A stretch of 64,000 nt of DNA from Cephalopachus bancanus (Eukaryota > Chordata > Mammalia > Primates > Tarsiidae). Numbering within the stretch: the first letter of the stretch is position 1; every line of letters begins with the position of its first letter. Below, piece by piece: positions 1 to 11,439 of the stretch. The DNA lies in contig JAPVLO010000054.1 of assembly GCA_027257055.1 (NCBI GenBank), forward strand, positions 1,798,001-1,862,000, read 5' to 3'. A program made the translations under genes and the position numbers. The notes beneath the pieces are model-generated. The model ran no database searches, was not told the DNA's origin, and was given only the letters and a program-made list of their open reading frames with translations.

Positions 1-1556
1 TCTGCCTTGTACTTATGAAATTGAATGTGGTTGGGAAAAAAACCAAACTTGCTCAACTGAAAAGTTAAGGACTGCAAATCCCAAGTTGCCTCTTAATGAT
101 GCCTGGTTATTATAATTTATTTCTCTACTTCATTCACATTTCCAGGTTCCTAGATAACTATTTCAAGCCTTCTATTTTCTCAAACATGTAATACCTTGTC
201 TTCCATTCTCACTCTCGACTCATGACTTATTTTTCTAATAAAATGGAAGTATTCACAAAGGTAACTTCCACAAGCTTCCACATCTAAAACTATGTAGCAT
301 CAAAACTCATATATTCTGCCTTCTTGCCTCTTATCCCTGCATAGAATAACTGCTCACACTCGTATCCAAAGCCAGTTCCTCTATGTGTACTCTAGATCCC
401 ATCTGCCTTCTCAAATACATCACCCCAGCCCTTCTCCTCTCTCCTCTCTCTCCCTCACCCTCTCTCACTCTCTCTCCTTCCTCTGTCCTTTCTTGGGTTG
501 TTTCATTACAAAGATTCTCTTATTTCCCCTTTCTTTCCATTTTGATGTGGTGTTTTGCTCATAAATATCATTTAACAACTTTTTTTTTCCATAGTTAGGT
601 ATTTAGATAGTCAAAATTTTGGAAGAAGGTATCTCATTTTCATTTATGTGGAGGTTTAAATGAGCTGTTTGAAACCGTAAGGGAATAGGGGTTATTGATA
701 TTTGGAAGTCTCTATCTCAAATGAAAAATTAATGAGGAACCATATTTTATAAAATTATGTCCTGGCCTTACCTTTTTATTACTCCATCATGCCTGGAATG
801 TAAGTTAAACAGCTGACTACTGCAAAAGCAAGGAAGTGGCAGCAATTGGGCAATCTGCTGAAGTGTTTCCATGTGTTTGAGAAGCAATGTTAATAGGGAC
901 AGCTCCTTTAATCTAAAGAACATCATCAACGAATGATGAGGATTCCAGCAGCAGGGCAAGCACATTCCTCAAGATAATGCCATAAGTTCATGTGGGTGAA
1001 GGGCACACAATAAAATCAAAACAGGAGAAAGGATTTCTGATTATGGTTCCTTCAATTAAGTTGTGATATTTAAAGGCAATTGGTCAGACAGATAATTTCC
1101 TGGAAAATTGTATCTGTTTTTGACAGAGCATTGGTTGCTTTACAATCCATACTAATGATGATGCTTTATAAGCTCATTGATGCCAATAAAATTAACCTTT
1201 TGTGGAATAGGTTGAAGGATACACCAAATAGTTCAGCTGAAACTCTAGAAACACCTGTATTTTTAATGTATCTCCTAATTATTTTATGCTTTTTAAATTA
1301 TTTTGTCACATTTCTTTAAAGGCAGGTTAAGTTTATTAGAAATGTGTGGTCAACACTGCAATACAAAAAAATAGTGCCAATTCTAGAGGCAGACACTGTG
1401 AATTGTGAGAAAAGTAAGACATTGCCTCAAAACCTGCTCTAAATGTTTGCAAGTTATGCTAGATAGACTTATTGCTCGAATATCACTGAAATGATTAACA
1501 AAAAAATTATAACCAACATATGTAAAATGACTTATGTTCTTTAGAACTTTTAAAAT
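1..1556. other. Unique AT-rich sequence, no gene seen
   Basis: No repeat family or gene is recognised. A CT-rich low-complexity tract lies near 425-485. Short open frames here lack codon-like structure or recognisable domains. The part near 1070-1250 keeps mixed, non-repetitive sequence and could be conserved non-coding DNA, but only alignment can tell. Confidence 0.5.
425..485. repeat. CT-rich low-complexity tract
   Basis: The + strand is almost entirely C and T, with repeated CTCT and CCCTC units. It is an imperfect polypyrimidine tract, not a clean microsatellite. It explains the serine/leucine-rich open frame across 383-598, which I do not treat as a gene. Confidence 0.7.
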
Positions 1557-1590
1557 AAATTTTATTTATTTATTATTATTATTATTATTT

Positions 1591-1870
1591 TTTGAGTTGG
1601 AGTCTCACTCTGTCGCCCAGACTGGAGTGCAGTGGCCGCTCCCAGCCACAGCAGCCTCGACCTGCTGAGCTCCGGCGATCCTTCCTTCCGCCTCAGCCTT
1701 CTGAGTAGCCGGAATTACAGGCATGCACTACCACGCCCGGCTGATTTTTTTATTTATTGTAGAGATGAGGTCTCGCTGCCCAGGCGGGTCTCGAACCCGC
1801 GGGCTCAGGCAATCCACTCACCTCAGCCTCCCAAAGGCGCGGGATTACAGGCTGAGCCACCGAGCCTGGC
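1591..1870 (-). mobile_element. Alu-type SINE, young subfamily, full length
   Basis: A 7SL-derived dimeric SINE in reverse orientation: the T-rich tail lies on the left, then the right arm (GAGTTGGAGTCTCACTCTG), then the left arm ending GCCACCGAGCCTGGC. A target-site duplication AAATTTTATTT flanks it (about 1557-1567 and 1876-1886). It has the GCGGG/CCCGC hairpin around the B box and the 5-nt deletion (GGGCAGCGAG form) of the younger subgroup. The tail has decayed into a TAT-type repeat at 1568-1590. Short open frames inside are Alu artefacts. Confidence 0.95.
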
Positions 1871-1887
1871 TTATTAAATTTTATTTT

Positions 1888-2345
1888 ACTCCCTATTCTT
1901 GTAAGCTTAAAGTCCAAACTCTTATACACAATTTAAAATCACCTGACCTTTCTTTACCCCTCTCATTCCATATCTTGCCATTCTCTGGTCCCAGTTCCCC
2001 AGACTTAATGCTCCAAATAAATGGAATTCTTTCTTAATTCCCTAAATATCCCACATTCTCTCTCTTCTCCTAATTGTTGCATTCTCTGCATCTGAAAAAC
2101 GTTGTCAATTCATTTACTTAGTTATTTTTCAACTCACACAGGAGGTATCACCACCTCCCAGAAGTCTTCTCTGTTCCTCTAAAGTGTGTTATATACTCCT
2201 TCCACATTATCCTAATATACTGTAGTTGCTGGATACCCCTCCTGCATTATCCTCATAAACTAATCTGCAAAGTCCTTGTGTTCAGGGATCTCTCTCTCAT
2301 CACTGTAACCCTACCTAACACAAAATTTCTTGGCAGATCTCAAAA
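1888..2345 (+). mobile_element. L2 LINE 3' fragment (ancient)
   Basis: The C/T-rich text matches the degenerate 3' coding and UTR part of mammalian L2: a CACACAGGAGGTATCACC-like block, then CCCAGAAGTCTTCTCTG, a block of short hydrophobic-codon-like text and a CAGGGATCTCTCTC segment before the end. It is heavily diverged with no open frame. The Alu at 1591-1870 lies immediately upstream. Confidence 0.6.
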
Positions 2346-2369
2346 TGTACAAACTACCACAAATGTTAT

Positions 2370-2545
2370 TTGATTATGACAGAATTTTTAAATGTTTACA
2401 TTCAATTTGTACATATTTATAGGATACATGTAAGATTGTATTATGTGCATAAAAATGTGTAATGATCAACTCAGAGTATTTATGGTATCCATTGCCTGAG
2501 TATTTATCTTTTTTATGTGTTGGGTACATTTTAGGTATGACATTT
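2370..2545 (-). mobile_element. Old L1 3' UTR fragment
   Basis: The text TTTGTACATATTTATAGGATACATGT followed by GTGTAATGATCAACTCAG and TATCCATTGCCTGAG matches, in antisense, the 3' UTR of older L1M-type LINEs. It is short, 5' truncated and non-coding. I name the class only; the subfamily is not resolved. Confidence 0.55.
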
Positions 2546-2579
2546 TTGTGAGTAGATGGAATAAATATTTTTCTCAACT

Positions 2580-2690
2580 CAGTTTACAAATGAGGTACCT
2601 GAGATTTGGAAAGATGAAATAACTAGTCCAAGAAGAGATGGATTAAAAATGGTAATGAACTTGATTCTACATCTTCATATTATAAATCAC
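2580..2690 (+). mobile_element. MIR SINE fragment (probable)
   Basis: The phrase ACAAATGAGGTACCTGAG then AAATAACTAGTCCAAG resembles the 3' half of MIR (bases after 'fraction of ATGAGGAAACTGAG'). Very diverged and short. Confidence 0.4.
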
Positions 2691-4080
2691 ACACAATTTT
2701 CATATAAATATAATCCAACTTTTAAAATACCCATACTGTCCAGATATGAGCTTTGAAAATATAAGTGATAGATGTGAAAGCGTGTATCAATTCATGAAAA
2801 CTTATTAATGAGTCTCATAAATTAACTCTTATTTAATGACAGATACTTAATGGCAAAGGCTCTTCAATAAGATTGAGACAACAAAAAACTGAAAAACCAC
2901 ATTCATTTTAGAACGTCTTATTCAATTGTTTCCCTTGAGTAGATAAAACTTAGTGTTCTTTCTATGGATATGGTCTGTGATGAGATGGAGAATTCTAATA
3001 TGGGACTCTCTGTGTCTTTCCTAGGCCACTAAAACCTCTCCTACTCTTTGAGGAAGAGTATCTTATTCTCCATTAATCTTCCCTACCAAATATACTCTCT
3101 ACAAAATTCTCTTATTTAATCAAATAACCATATTCTATTAAGAGAGGAGAAAGTGAAATAAATGATAAGCAAACAAAAATATTACAAGCATACTTGCCTC
3201 AAAAGTTGCACTAGGTATACCAAGCGGTTGACAATAGCTGACAAAAACACATTGGCTAGGTACTATTTTATTATTTAAAATAAGATGATATTGCTGAGCC
3301 AAAGACAGTGAAATGACTGACTTCTGCTCAGAGACACTGGGATAAAATAGTAGGTTTTTAAAAATATCTTTTAAGCATAATTTCCTTCAACCTGGAGAGA
3401 TTTTGCTATGCGTACCAAAGTTTCTGACTCAATGTAGAAGGTTCTAGCATGAGATGGAATTGATGGAAAATCAGGGATGCAGAAGAAAGTAGGGCTACTT
3501 ATCCATATTTCATTTCCTTCAGCTTCCATGTCAAATAATTTGTATTTATGGATAACGTAATAACCTGTTTCTTAAAAGCTGCATAGGTGTTCTAGGCACT
3601 GGATTTTTAATCCTAAAATTTAATTGCATATTATATTTTTATCATATAGCAGATGCTACGATACTTCTCATGGCATTGTTTCTTTGTATTTCATCAGGCT
3701 GGGTACATTATATTTGGGTGTCACAGGAGGCATGGTTCCAATGACCCTCCTAACAGGATTTGCTGGTGATGGCAAAAAAGGAAGATCAGTGGATACAGAA
3801 AGCTTTTTGAAATTGTGACTGAGCTTTCTGACCTCCATAGACACCCACCATATTAACAGAAGCCCTGATTTGGAGTCCTGACTTTCTATTGCTTTCTTAA
3901 ATTCATACAACTGGGAGAATAACAGGATAATCAATGTATTAAGAAATCATCTAATCTTTCATTTTCTTTAATAAATACAAAGAAAGTGAATGCTTTACCT
4001 AAATATGTTTTAGAAATTCTGCATGCCATATTGTCCTCTGAAATTCCCCAAGGTATTCTGGCATGTTAGAAGTTCTATGA
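2691..4080. other. Unique AT-rich sequence, no gene seen
   Basis: No repeat or gene recognised. Small open frames at 3624-3818 (+) and 3668-3934 (-) overlap each other on opposite strands, have no recognised domain and no convincing splice or promoter context, so I leave them uncalled. Confidence 0.45.
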
Positions 4081-4083
4081 AAT

Positions 4084-4318
4084 TTTTTTTTTTTGAATTG
4101 GAGTCTCACTGTACAGACTGGAGTGCAGCCTCGACCTGCTGGGCTCCGGTGATCCTTCCACCTCAGCCTTCCAAATAGCTGGAACTACAGGCACGTGCTA
4201 CCATGCCCAGCTAGTTTTTTGATTTATTGTAGAGATGAGGTCGCGCCAATTTGCCCAGGCGGGTCTCGAACCCGCGGGCTCGGGCAATCCACTCACCTCA
4301 GCCTCCCAAAGTGCAGGA
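4084..4318 (-). mobile_element. Alu-type SINE, 5' truncated
   Basis: A reverse-orientation Alu starting with a T-run and TTTTGAATTGGAGTC. It has an internal deletion just after GTCTCACTGT and stops at CTCCCAAAGTGCAGGA, so about 30 nt of the Alu 5' end (including the A-box region) are missing. It keeps the long form of the left-arm linker (GCGCCAATTTGCCCAGG) and a perfect GCGGG/CCCGC hairpin. No clear target-site duplication was found. Confidence 0.9.
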
Positions 4319-4362
4319 GCTTTCTAATGTCATGTAACTGAATCTTCTTCCTTTTAATCACT

Positions 4363-4400
4363 TTTACTTTTTTTTTTTTACCTCTTTTTACTCACTTTTA
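4363..4400. repeat. T-rich tandem segment
   Basis: A poly-T run is bracketed by near copies of CACTTTTACTTTT / CTCACTTTTACCTC, a small imperfect tandem duplication. No function is suggested. Confidence 0.45.
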
Positions 4401-4954
4401 CCTCTTATCAACCTATGAGGACATACTCAGGGGAGTGCTGACATAGCCTACCCATTTTCTGATATTTGCATTTCAGAGAACATGCTGTCTTACTGCTATT
4501 ATTGCATTATGCCCAAAATGTGGAAAAAAATGTCTATTTCCTCTTGCCTTGTGGTGGGACATGACAGCCTGTCATGTGAGGACATTTCAATTCTGAGTAA
4601 ACAGAACAAAGAAGTGTCTCCAGTCTGAAATGCATCCCTTTCTCAAACCCCTTCTCCAAATCCTTAAGCAGAATTGGTTTACTACGTGTAATGGATGGTG
4701 GTACCAATTGTTCTTGTTTGTTTGGTTGCGAGTTATTTTGTTTGTTTCATTTTTAACCAGTAAGCTTTTTAATCTTCCTTCTTCTGGGAACAGAACCTGC
4801 TCTCCTCACTGCAGAATCAGTTCTTGGCCCATCATGTGTCCTTTCTTCCTGGCAGCTGTGATTGATTCAATGTAAGAACATCACAAAACAGGGCCAATCA
4901 GGGTTTTTCTGCAAGATTAAGATATGGACCCAGAGGAAGAGCAACTGTCATTTT

Positions 4955-5220
4955 CTTTTCTTTTTTGAATTGGAGTCTCATTCTGTCGCCCAGGCTGGAG
5001 TGCAGTGGCAGGCTCATGGCCACCTCAGCGTCGACCTGCTGCTCTAGTCACCCTTCTGCCTCAGCCTTCCAAGTAGCTAGAACTACAGGCATGTGCTACC
5101 ACGCCCGGCTAATTTTTGATTTATTATAGAGACAAGATCTCAAACCCGCAGCCTTAGGCAATTCACTCTCTTCAGTCTCCCAAAGTGTTGGGATTACAGG
5201 CTGAGCCACCGAGCCCAGCT
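4955..5220 (-). mobile_element. Alu-type SINE, internally deleted
   Basis: A reverse-orientation Alu. The target-site duplication is GCAACTGTCATTTT on the left (4941-4954) against GCAACTATCTTTTT on the right (from 5221), diverged at two or three sites. In the left arm it has lost the segment between GACAAGATCTC and AAACCCGC, removing part of the linker and hairpin. It is older than the intact copies nearby. Confidence 0.92.
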
Positions 5221-8200
5221 GCAACTATCTTTTTCCACAGAGTTTGTTAAACTGGGAGGATGTGATATTTGTGGTCAGCTGCATACCAACACAGGAGAGA
5301 GGCCAGGAAGTTGGGCAGAAGCAAGCAGTAAAGACAAGGAGAGTCAGGTCAAGTTGGGCTCCTGGTTCTCATCTCTGAGAAATGTGAGTTTCAACTCTGA
5401 TGCTGTGAAAAACAGAAAGTGGCTTCCCAGCTATGTGAGCCATATATAATTTGAAATAAGATCATTTAAATACATCCTATGATCAGGAGCACCCTTCTTT
5501 ACCAGGATCAGATGAACAGGGCACAACTCTGATTCAGAGATCTGATATACAGAATAACACATAAATGTTCATTACATTTTTGGTAAATAATTTCTATGTG
5601 ATATGTACATTTGTAATTAAAGGTAGTTTATTTTTCAAGGATTAAAATCAGGCAAATGTTTCTCTTGATTAAAATCATTGTACATTCTCCTATCTGGATC
5701 TGATAGTCTAGGGTCATTGTCAAATTTCTGGCTGGAATTGACTCAGAAATACCAAGGGGTAGATATATTTCCCTGCAGAAACTACAGCACTTTGGGTTCG
5801 GTGTATGTTGGCAGGGAGGGCGTGTGAGGAGTAGAGTTCTTTTTTCTGACTTTTTTACAACATCCTTCATTAAACACTCTGTACATGACACAAACGCAAA
5901 AGTGTCCCCTTGCTCTCTGTGCCTTTCCTGTTTAGCAAAAGTCATCCTCAAAGATGTTATCAATGGAACAGAATGTTTTGTGTCTGGAGCACTAGCTCAG
6001 TGAGTCAAACGCTGTTGCAATGACAATCAGAGTGATGCCATGCTGACCCAAACTCCTTCAGCTCCACTCCGATATCACGAAAGATAAGCGGCAGAACGCC
6101 AGGACATGTACACTCATGTCCTGATGGATGTGCCCAGAGATGTGTTTAGTTCTTGGGTTCCTTCCCACATGGCACCTCCTGCTGCAATTTATTGACACCA
6201 GATGTTCTTTGTATCAGTAAGACTTGTAGCAATGTCTATTTAAAGTTAAATGGAGTAATTGAAGCCAGAGCATCATACTTTGAGTGAAGTAAATCAAAGC
6301 ACATCACAGTCATAAAAATGCAGACTAGGGAAAGCATGAATGAGAGAAATCCATTATAAAAAGAAAGTCAGACTAATAGAGACCACAAAGCTCTGATTAA
6401 AATTTATCATCTCACACAACACTGATAGAAATCAATTGGTAACTGGACAGGGCTCTGACGCCACAATTAGTGAGCATGCCTTGCTATATAAATTAGGCAG
6501 AAGTCTTTTGTCATAATGACCTCCTTCTCCATGACAGCTCATGGAAAACAGTTCTTCACTTGAATCACTGTGGGGATCAGATGCAAAATTCTAGCTAATG
6601 GTAAGAGACATGGACCTGAAGACTAATCATTTTACTAACATAATGCTGTAGACAGAGGTTTTAACAAATCAAGGCTTAACTAATGATTGATGGTAGGAAA
6701 TGGAGACTATTTTAATGTCTGATTTAAAAGAAAACTTAGACGGGAAGGACAGTGTGATTAGAAAGGCTCAAATAAGACCATGAACCATGAGCATTAATAA
6801 ATGTGGATTTTAATAGGTATAGGTCTGGCAGACAGCAGACAGCAAGAACTTAGACTGATTGAAAAGAAATGAGAACTTTTAGTATTACTCTTACTAAATT
6901 GAATCATCAGAGGCAAAATAAATATATCAAATTATAACAATAATTTTAAAGTACAGAAATCAAAGCTATTAAGATTAAAATTATAATGTGCAAGCATGGC
7001 AGGATAATGTTTTAAATAAGCTAACAGTTCTTATTTAAAAATTTTTTTTTCCAGGCATTTTTTACTATCTGTTGCCTCATGCAGCCAAATACTTGGCTTT
7101 GTATTCATTACTTCCATGAAGGGATGTGTCAGGACAGAAAGCTGAAGGAGCTTACCAGTCTCTGCCTTTTGTGTTCCAAAAACTGAAGCTCTTTTGGAAA
7201 AATTTTAAGGACTTAGAATAAAACGTGTAGGAGAAGCATGGTATTCCATGATCCACTCCAACCCAAATTAGTTAAAAGTATCCCTTGGATAGAGAGGAGA
7301 AGAGAAGGTAAGAAAGTAGTGAAAAGAGAAAAGGGTTTTTGAGATAGGGAGCCCTGTACCGTTATTCCAGAGCAGGATGCTCAGAGGGTGGATTGGAGAA
7401 GGCAGCAAACCATCAGTGAAAATAAAAATCATCTGTGCAGTAGGTCTAGGGAGATCGAGTCCTGAACAACATGAGAGCTTCCAATGCCTCATCATGGAGT
7501 AAAAGTTGCAGAATGATGTTCCCACTCTAGTCCTGGCTCTGGCATAGACCATAGAGGCCAACAGCCTTGAAGGAGCATGAAGGAAATGAATATGAGTTAT
7601 CTGAAGAAGGAACTGTATGGATGATTGAATAAACAGAAAAAGGTAGATCTCAAGGATTCCCACTTGGAGAGATGACTCAAAGACCTGATGTACCACAATA
7701 TCTTAGTACCAGATAAGCTCCTGGAACTTAGAAGCAACACTCCCCAACACTTCTGCAAAAAGATCTTGAAATAAAAATTAAGTTGTGATATCGAAAAATA
7801 ACTTGTACACTTCGACTTGAGGACTTATAAATGACTACTATAAAATAGTTCAAATGCCTTTGGAAACTATCATATGCAATATTGAGGAAGGTACATAAGA
7901 TGTTAGAGAAAAGGAGGAAATAGCTATTGTATAAATATGAATTTTGTTAGTATGTCAAAAGGACAAGTTCAGCAAAGGGAAACGTGTGACCCCTGAAATC
8001 TGTGGAGTTCCTTATCAAGATAAGTGACTGAGCCTAATGCCTTTGCTTCTTGGTGGTTTTGAGCCAATCTAGGCCCCAGTATTGACTGTACTGACAGATG
8101 ACTTCATCAAACAATCATCCATTCCACTACTGCAGCCAAGGAAAATTCAGGCAAATCAACCAAAAGAAGGTATTCTGGCTTCATAGTAAGCTCAGTATCT

Positions 8201-8754
8201 CTTGAAGATCTAAAAAGGTAGGAGGTACCAGGAACCATAAGATGCAGCACAGTGGAGAGTGAGAAGTTGAGGCACCCTATTGAGCAACTAAACATTTTAA
8301 AATAAAAAAAATAAATAAAAGACCACATCTCTCAGATTTTCATTTTTTTATTTTTTAGGAATTACAAAGGGTACTAGAAAAAAAATGGGGCTTAGAAAGC
8401 TGTCTGGAAATTCCTCCTACTATTGCCAATAAATATTTGAGGGGAAATAAAATATTTATTTATAATCAAAACAACCTAAATGTCTTCATAAGATTTAGGA
8501 CAAAGATAAAATTTTGAGAGAAAATAGGGAAAATGGAGTGAGACCTAGGGTGGAAACAAAAGAAAAATCTTACATGTGTGTCAACCTTTCAGTGAAGAGA
8601 AAAGAATATAACTCCAGGAAGTTAGGAGAAACACACAAAATAACTTTATGACCTTCAGATAAGAAAGAATTTCTGAAACAAGATGCAAAAATTACAAGCC
8701 AGTAAGAAAACAATTAGATAAATTTTTGTTTATTTAATTTCAAATTTAAAAATC
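5221..8754. other. Long unique stretch, no gene or repeat recognised
   Basis: About 3.5 kb with no SINE or LINE I recognise. Open frames at 5628-5963 and 7268-7696 (both -) have no recognised domain, no splice context and ordinary codon noise. The segment near 6380-6720 has balanced composition and many TAAT/ATTA motifs, so it is a candidate conserved enhancer (see findings). Confidence 0.45.
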
Positions 8755-8757
8755 AGT

Positions 8758-8934
8758 AGCAGGACACTGCCAGGGGAGGTGGGGGGCTCATAACATCAAT
8801 AATGGCATCTGATCTCAAACCAGGTGATCTGGGAACCAAAGGGAGGCACAACCTTTACTTCTATGAAGACCACTCATCAACCTAATCCTGAATTGTACCC
8901 CACATCTTTAAAATAATAAAATAATAAGAGAAAA
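8758..8934 (+). mobile_element. L1 3' end, 5' truncated
   Basis: Only the last about 175 bp of an L1 3' UTR are present: a GACACTGCCAGGGGAGG start and an AATTGTACCCCACATC tail followed by an ATAAAATAATAA A-rich end. The same 3' end recurs at 30157-30486 and 43631-43679, and antisense at 38353-39017, marking one lineage of L1. A weak target duplication TTTAAAAATCA / ATTAAAAAATCA flanks it. Confidence 0.85.
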
Positions 8935-9044
8935 TATTAAAAAATCATATTTAAAGGTAAAAGACAAGCTATTGAGCAGAAGACCATATTTATAAAATGT
9001 GCAGAATACAAAGATTAATTCTCCACATATGCTAAAAACATTCA

Positions 9045-9720
9045 TACATACACATGCACAGTGAGATATTATTTCCACACACCCATTAGACTGGCTAAAA
9101 TCACTAGGCCTGATAATACTAAGTTTAGAGAAGGAGATGGGGGAGAAGGAGCTTTTGCTGGTGGGAGTGTAAGTGACTAGAACAATGGAGAGGACAATCT
9201 GTCAAAACCTAGCATAATTAAAAATATGTATTTCCTGTGTACCATGAGTCCTGCTTCCCAGTTGATAACTTAGGAAGATGTTTATTACGGCATTGTTTTT
9301 TAATAGCAAAATATTAGAAATAACCTAAATATCATCGATAAAAAAATAGGGTATGTACAATATGATAATACTCAATAATAGTTATGGAAATGAACTAGAT
9401 TTCTATACCTCAAAGTGGATAGATTTACAAAACGTGATTTTTAGTAAAAAAAAAAATTTGCAGAATAATATGCGCAATATAATATATTTATATATTACAT
9501 TTATATATATTTCAAAATACTTTGCTAGTCTTCAGATAAGGGACAAAAGGAACATTATCTGTGAGATTTTTACTTTAAAGAAGTCTGAAGAAAATATAAC
9601 AAAATAATAACAAAGGTTAATTTTGGATAGCAATTATTGTTTCTTTGTCCTTGTAATTTTTTGCATTTCTTAAAAATTGAAAGATAAAACCAGGAAATAA
9701 TGATAATGTATACTTTTTCA
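9045..9720 (+). mobile_element. Old L1M ORF2 end and 3' UTR fragment
   Basis: The sequence follows the well-known end of L1 ORF2 in sense orientation: CACCCATTAGACTGGCTAAAAT, then GCTGGTGGGAGTGTAAG, then a segment corresponding to 'volunteer AATAGCAAAATATTAGAAATAACCTAAAT'. It is full of stops and indels. The 3' part around 9600-9720 resembles the L1ME/L1MC terminal region. Confidence 0.75.
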
Positions 9721-10144
9721 CTGTAGAAAAGGTTTAAGAGATAATATTGAAATATAAGACTTAATATTTAGCAGATTCCAACTATCACCACTATTTACAC
9801 AATTGTTATGTTGAACCAATTTTAATACATTAAAATAAGACCTCTATTTTAAGTATTTTAGGAGAATAGATGAGTTAACTTCTTGGGTCATTTTATTAGT
9901 CTGTTCTTTAAATACCTCAAATCCATGAAGATCTTTAAAATAAACACACACAAAAAATCACATCTTGCTAGGTTGGAAGAAAAGGAACTCAAAGTAAAGA
10001 CTATCTTCAGCCTTAAGAAAATATAAATGTTAATTAATTACTTATATCAGTATTGTACAGATATCTACACTGCATAAGAAAGACATTGAGCGAATGAAGA
10101 CTGATTGGTGAAAGAAGATATGCAAGGAGGGAATAAAAGCAATT

Positions 10145-10569
10145 ACAAAATGATTATATTAACTTCCAAGGTTGCTATAAGAAAGCACTACAAATTGATT
10201 TGCATCAATACAAATTTGTTGTCTTGTTCTGGAGGTTAGAAGTTCAAAATCAAGGTGTGGGCAGGACTGATGCCTTCTGAGGGTTCTAAAGGAGGATCTG
10301 TTCTATTGTTCCACATTTCTTTTCTAGTTTCTGGTAATGACCTTGGCTTTCCTTGGTTGTAGATGCATCCTTCCAATCTCTGCCTCCATTTTACTTCGTA
10401 TTTTTTTCCTGTGCATCTGTAGCCCATGTCCAAGTTGCACTCATTTTATAAATATACCAGTCATATCAGATGATGATTAATACTCTCATCTTAACTTGAT
10501 TAAATCTGCAAGAACTTAGATCCAAATAGGTATACATTCATAGGCACTAGACATTAGGACTTCAACTTA
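10145..10569 (-). mobile_element. MaLR (MLT1-like) LTR, first part
   Basis: Antisense LTR of the ERVL-MaLR class. Recognisable phrases are GGTTGCTATAAGAAAGCACTAC, CTGGAGGTTAGAAGTTCAAAATC, TGTAGATGCATCCTTCC, and CATCTTAACTTGATTAAATCTGC before GGACTTCAAC. It continues after the mariner insertion at 11154. It is a long-dead solo LTR with no coding capacity. Confidence 0.8.
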
Positions 10570-11153
10570 CGAGGGGAATCCCCCCCAAAAATTATTTTTT
10601 GGAGAGTGGGCCCCTTTGTAGTATAGGCTTTACCCCACTAGGTAAGAATTCTAGGAACCCATCAGCATCAGTGTACCAGCTAGCTGTGTGAGAGGCTGCG
10701 TTCGGCTTCAGCACATTTTTTAATTTTTTTTTTGAGATTCCTTCAACACATTTGCCCATTTCCTGATGGGTGATTTACTAGTGCACTTGCCCACACCACG
10801 CTGAGTGCTCAGCAGTTTTTGACCAAAAACAGCATGACCCCTGTGCCCCACCCTCCCTGTTCCCATTCTTACCTTGAGTGACTTTTTTGTTGTTGTTTTC
10901 CAGGATGAAAAATGTGCTCAAAGAGAAATGTTTTGTTGATGTGGAAGAGTTGAAACAAAAAATGGCAGAGGCACTAAAAGGCATCAAAATTGACATGGTC
11001 AAAAAATTGTTTTGAGCAGTGAAAAAAGTGACTCGATGGGTATATTGCATCAAACGGAGAGCACTTTGAAGGTGACTGAAGCTTAAACATGCAAGAATAA
11101 ATACACAATTTTTAAGATAAATAAATTCTGTTTGTTGGGGGGGGTCCCTCCCA
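10570..11153 (+). mobile_element. Mariner-like DNA transposon, deletion derivative
   Basis: A 584-bp element with G-rich/C-rich terminal inverted repeats (left CGAGGGGAATCCCC; right, reverse-complemented, TGGGAGGGACCCC) and TA target duplications at 10568-10569 and 11154-11155. From about 10800 one frame gives a decayed mariner transposase C-terminus: QQFLTKN, then PHPP, where intact relatives carry the PYSPDL aspartate motif, then a stop. A following MKNVLKEKCFVDVEELKQ-like frame matches the segment after that motif. The N-terminal DNA-binding half and first catalytic aspartate are absent. It is inserted in a MaLR LTR. A second, independently deleted copy lies at 35023-35531. Confidence 0.85.
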
Positions 11154-11192
11154 TATAGTTTTTTGGGGAAAATCAACCCATAACAATGACAT
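11154..11192 (-). mobile_element. MaLR LTR, second part after mariner
   Basis: The text TTTTTTGGGGAAAATCAACCCATAACA continues the LTR terminus that normally follows GGACTTCAACATA in this class. Together with 10145-10569 it forms one LTR interrupted by the mariner. Confidence 0.7.
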
Positions 11193-11439
11193 AGTTGAGA
11201 ATCCCTGAAAAAAGACAAGAAGACTGGTAAAGAAATCTGATTCAAAGATGGGGGACTTGAGCTGAAGACTGGAGAGGAGAATTTTTATCAGCAGAGACTA
11301 TTACAAATCAGAGGAATCACGTGTGGAAAATGACACTGTAGTAAAAATCAGATGCATTAAAAAATAAATGTATTGTTTAGTATCAGAGTGTTTAATGCTC
11401 AGAAGATCATTAATAGTAATGCAATTCAGTCTCTCCCTT

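Noticed and set aside
7268..7696. 142-codon antisense open frame
   Set aside because: No recognised domain, no splice or promoter context; length is compatible with chance in stop-poor sequence.
10778..11245. 155-codon antisense open frame
   Set aside because: It runs antisense through the mariner remnant and LTR edge; the mariner coding sense is on the other strand.
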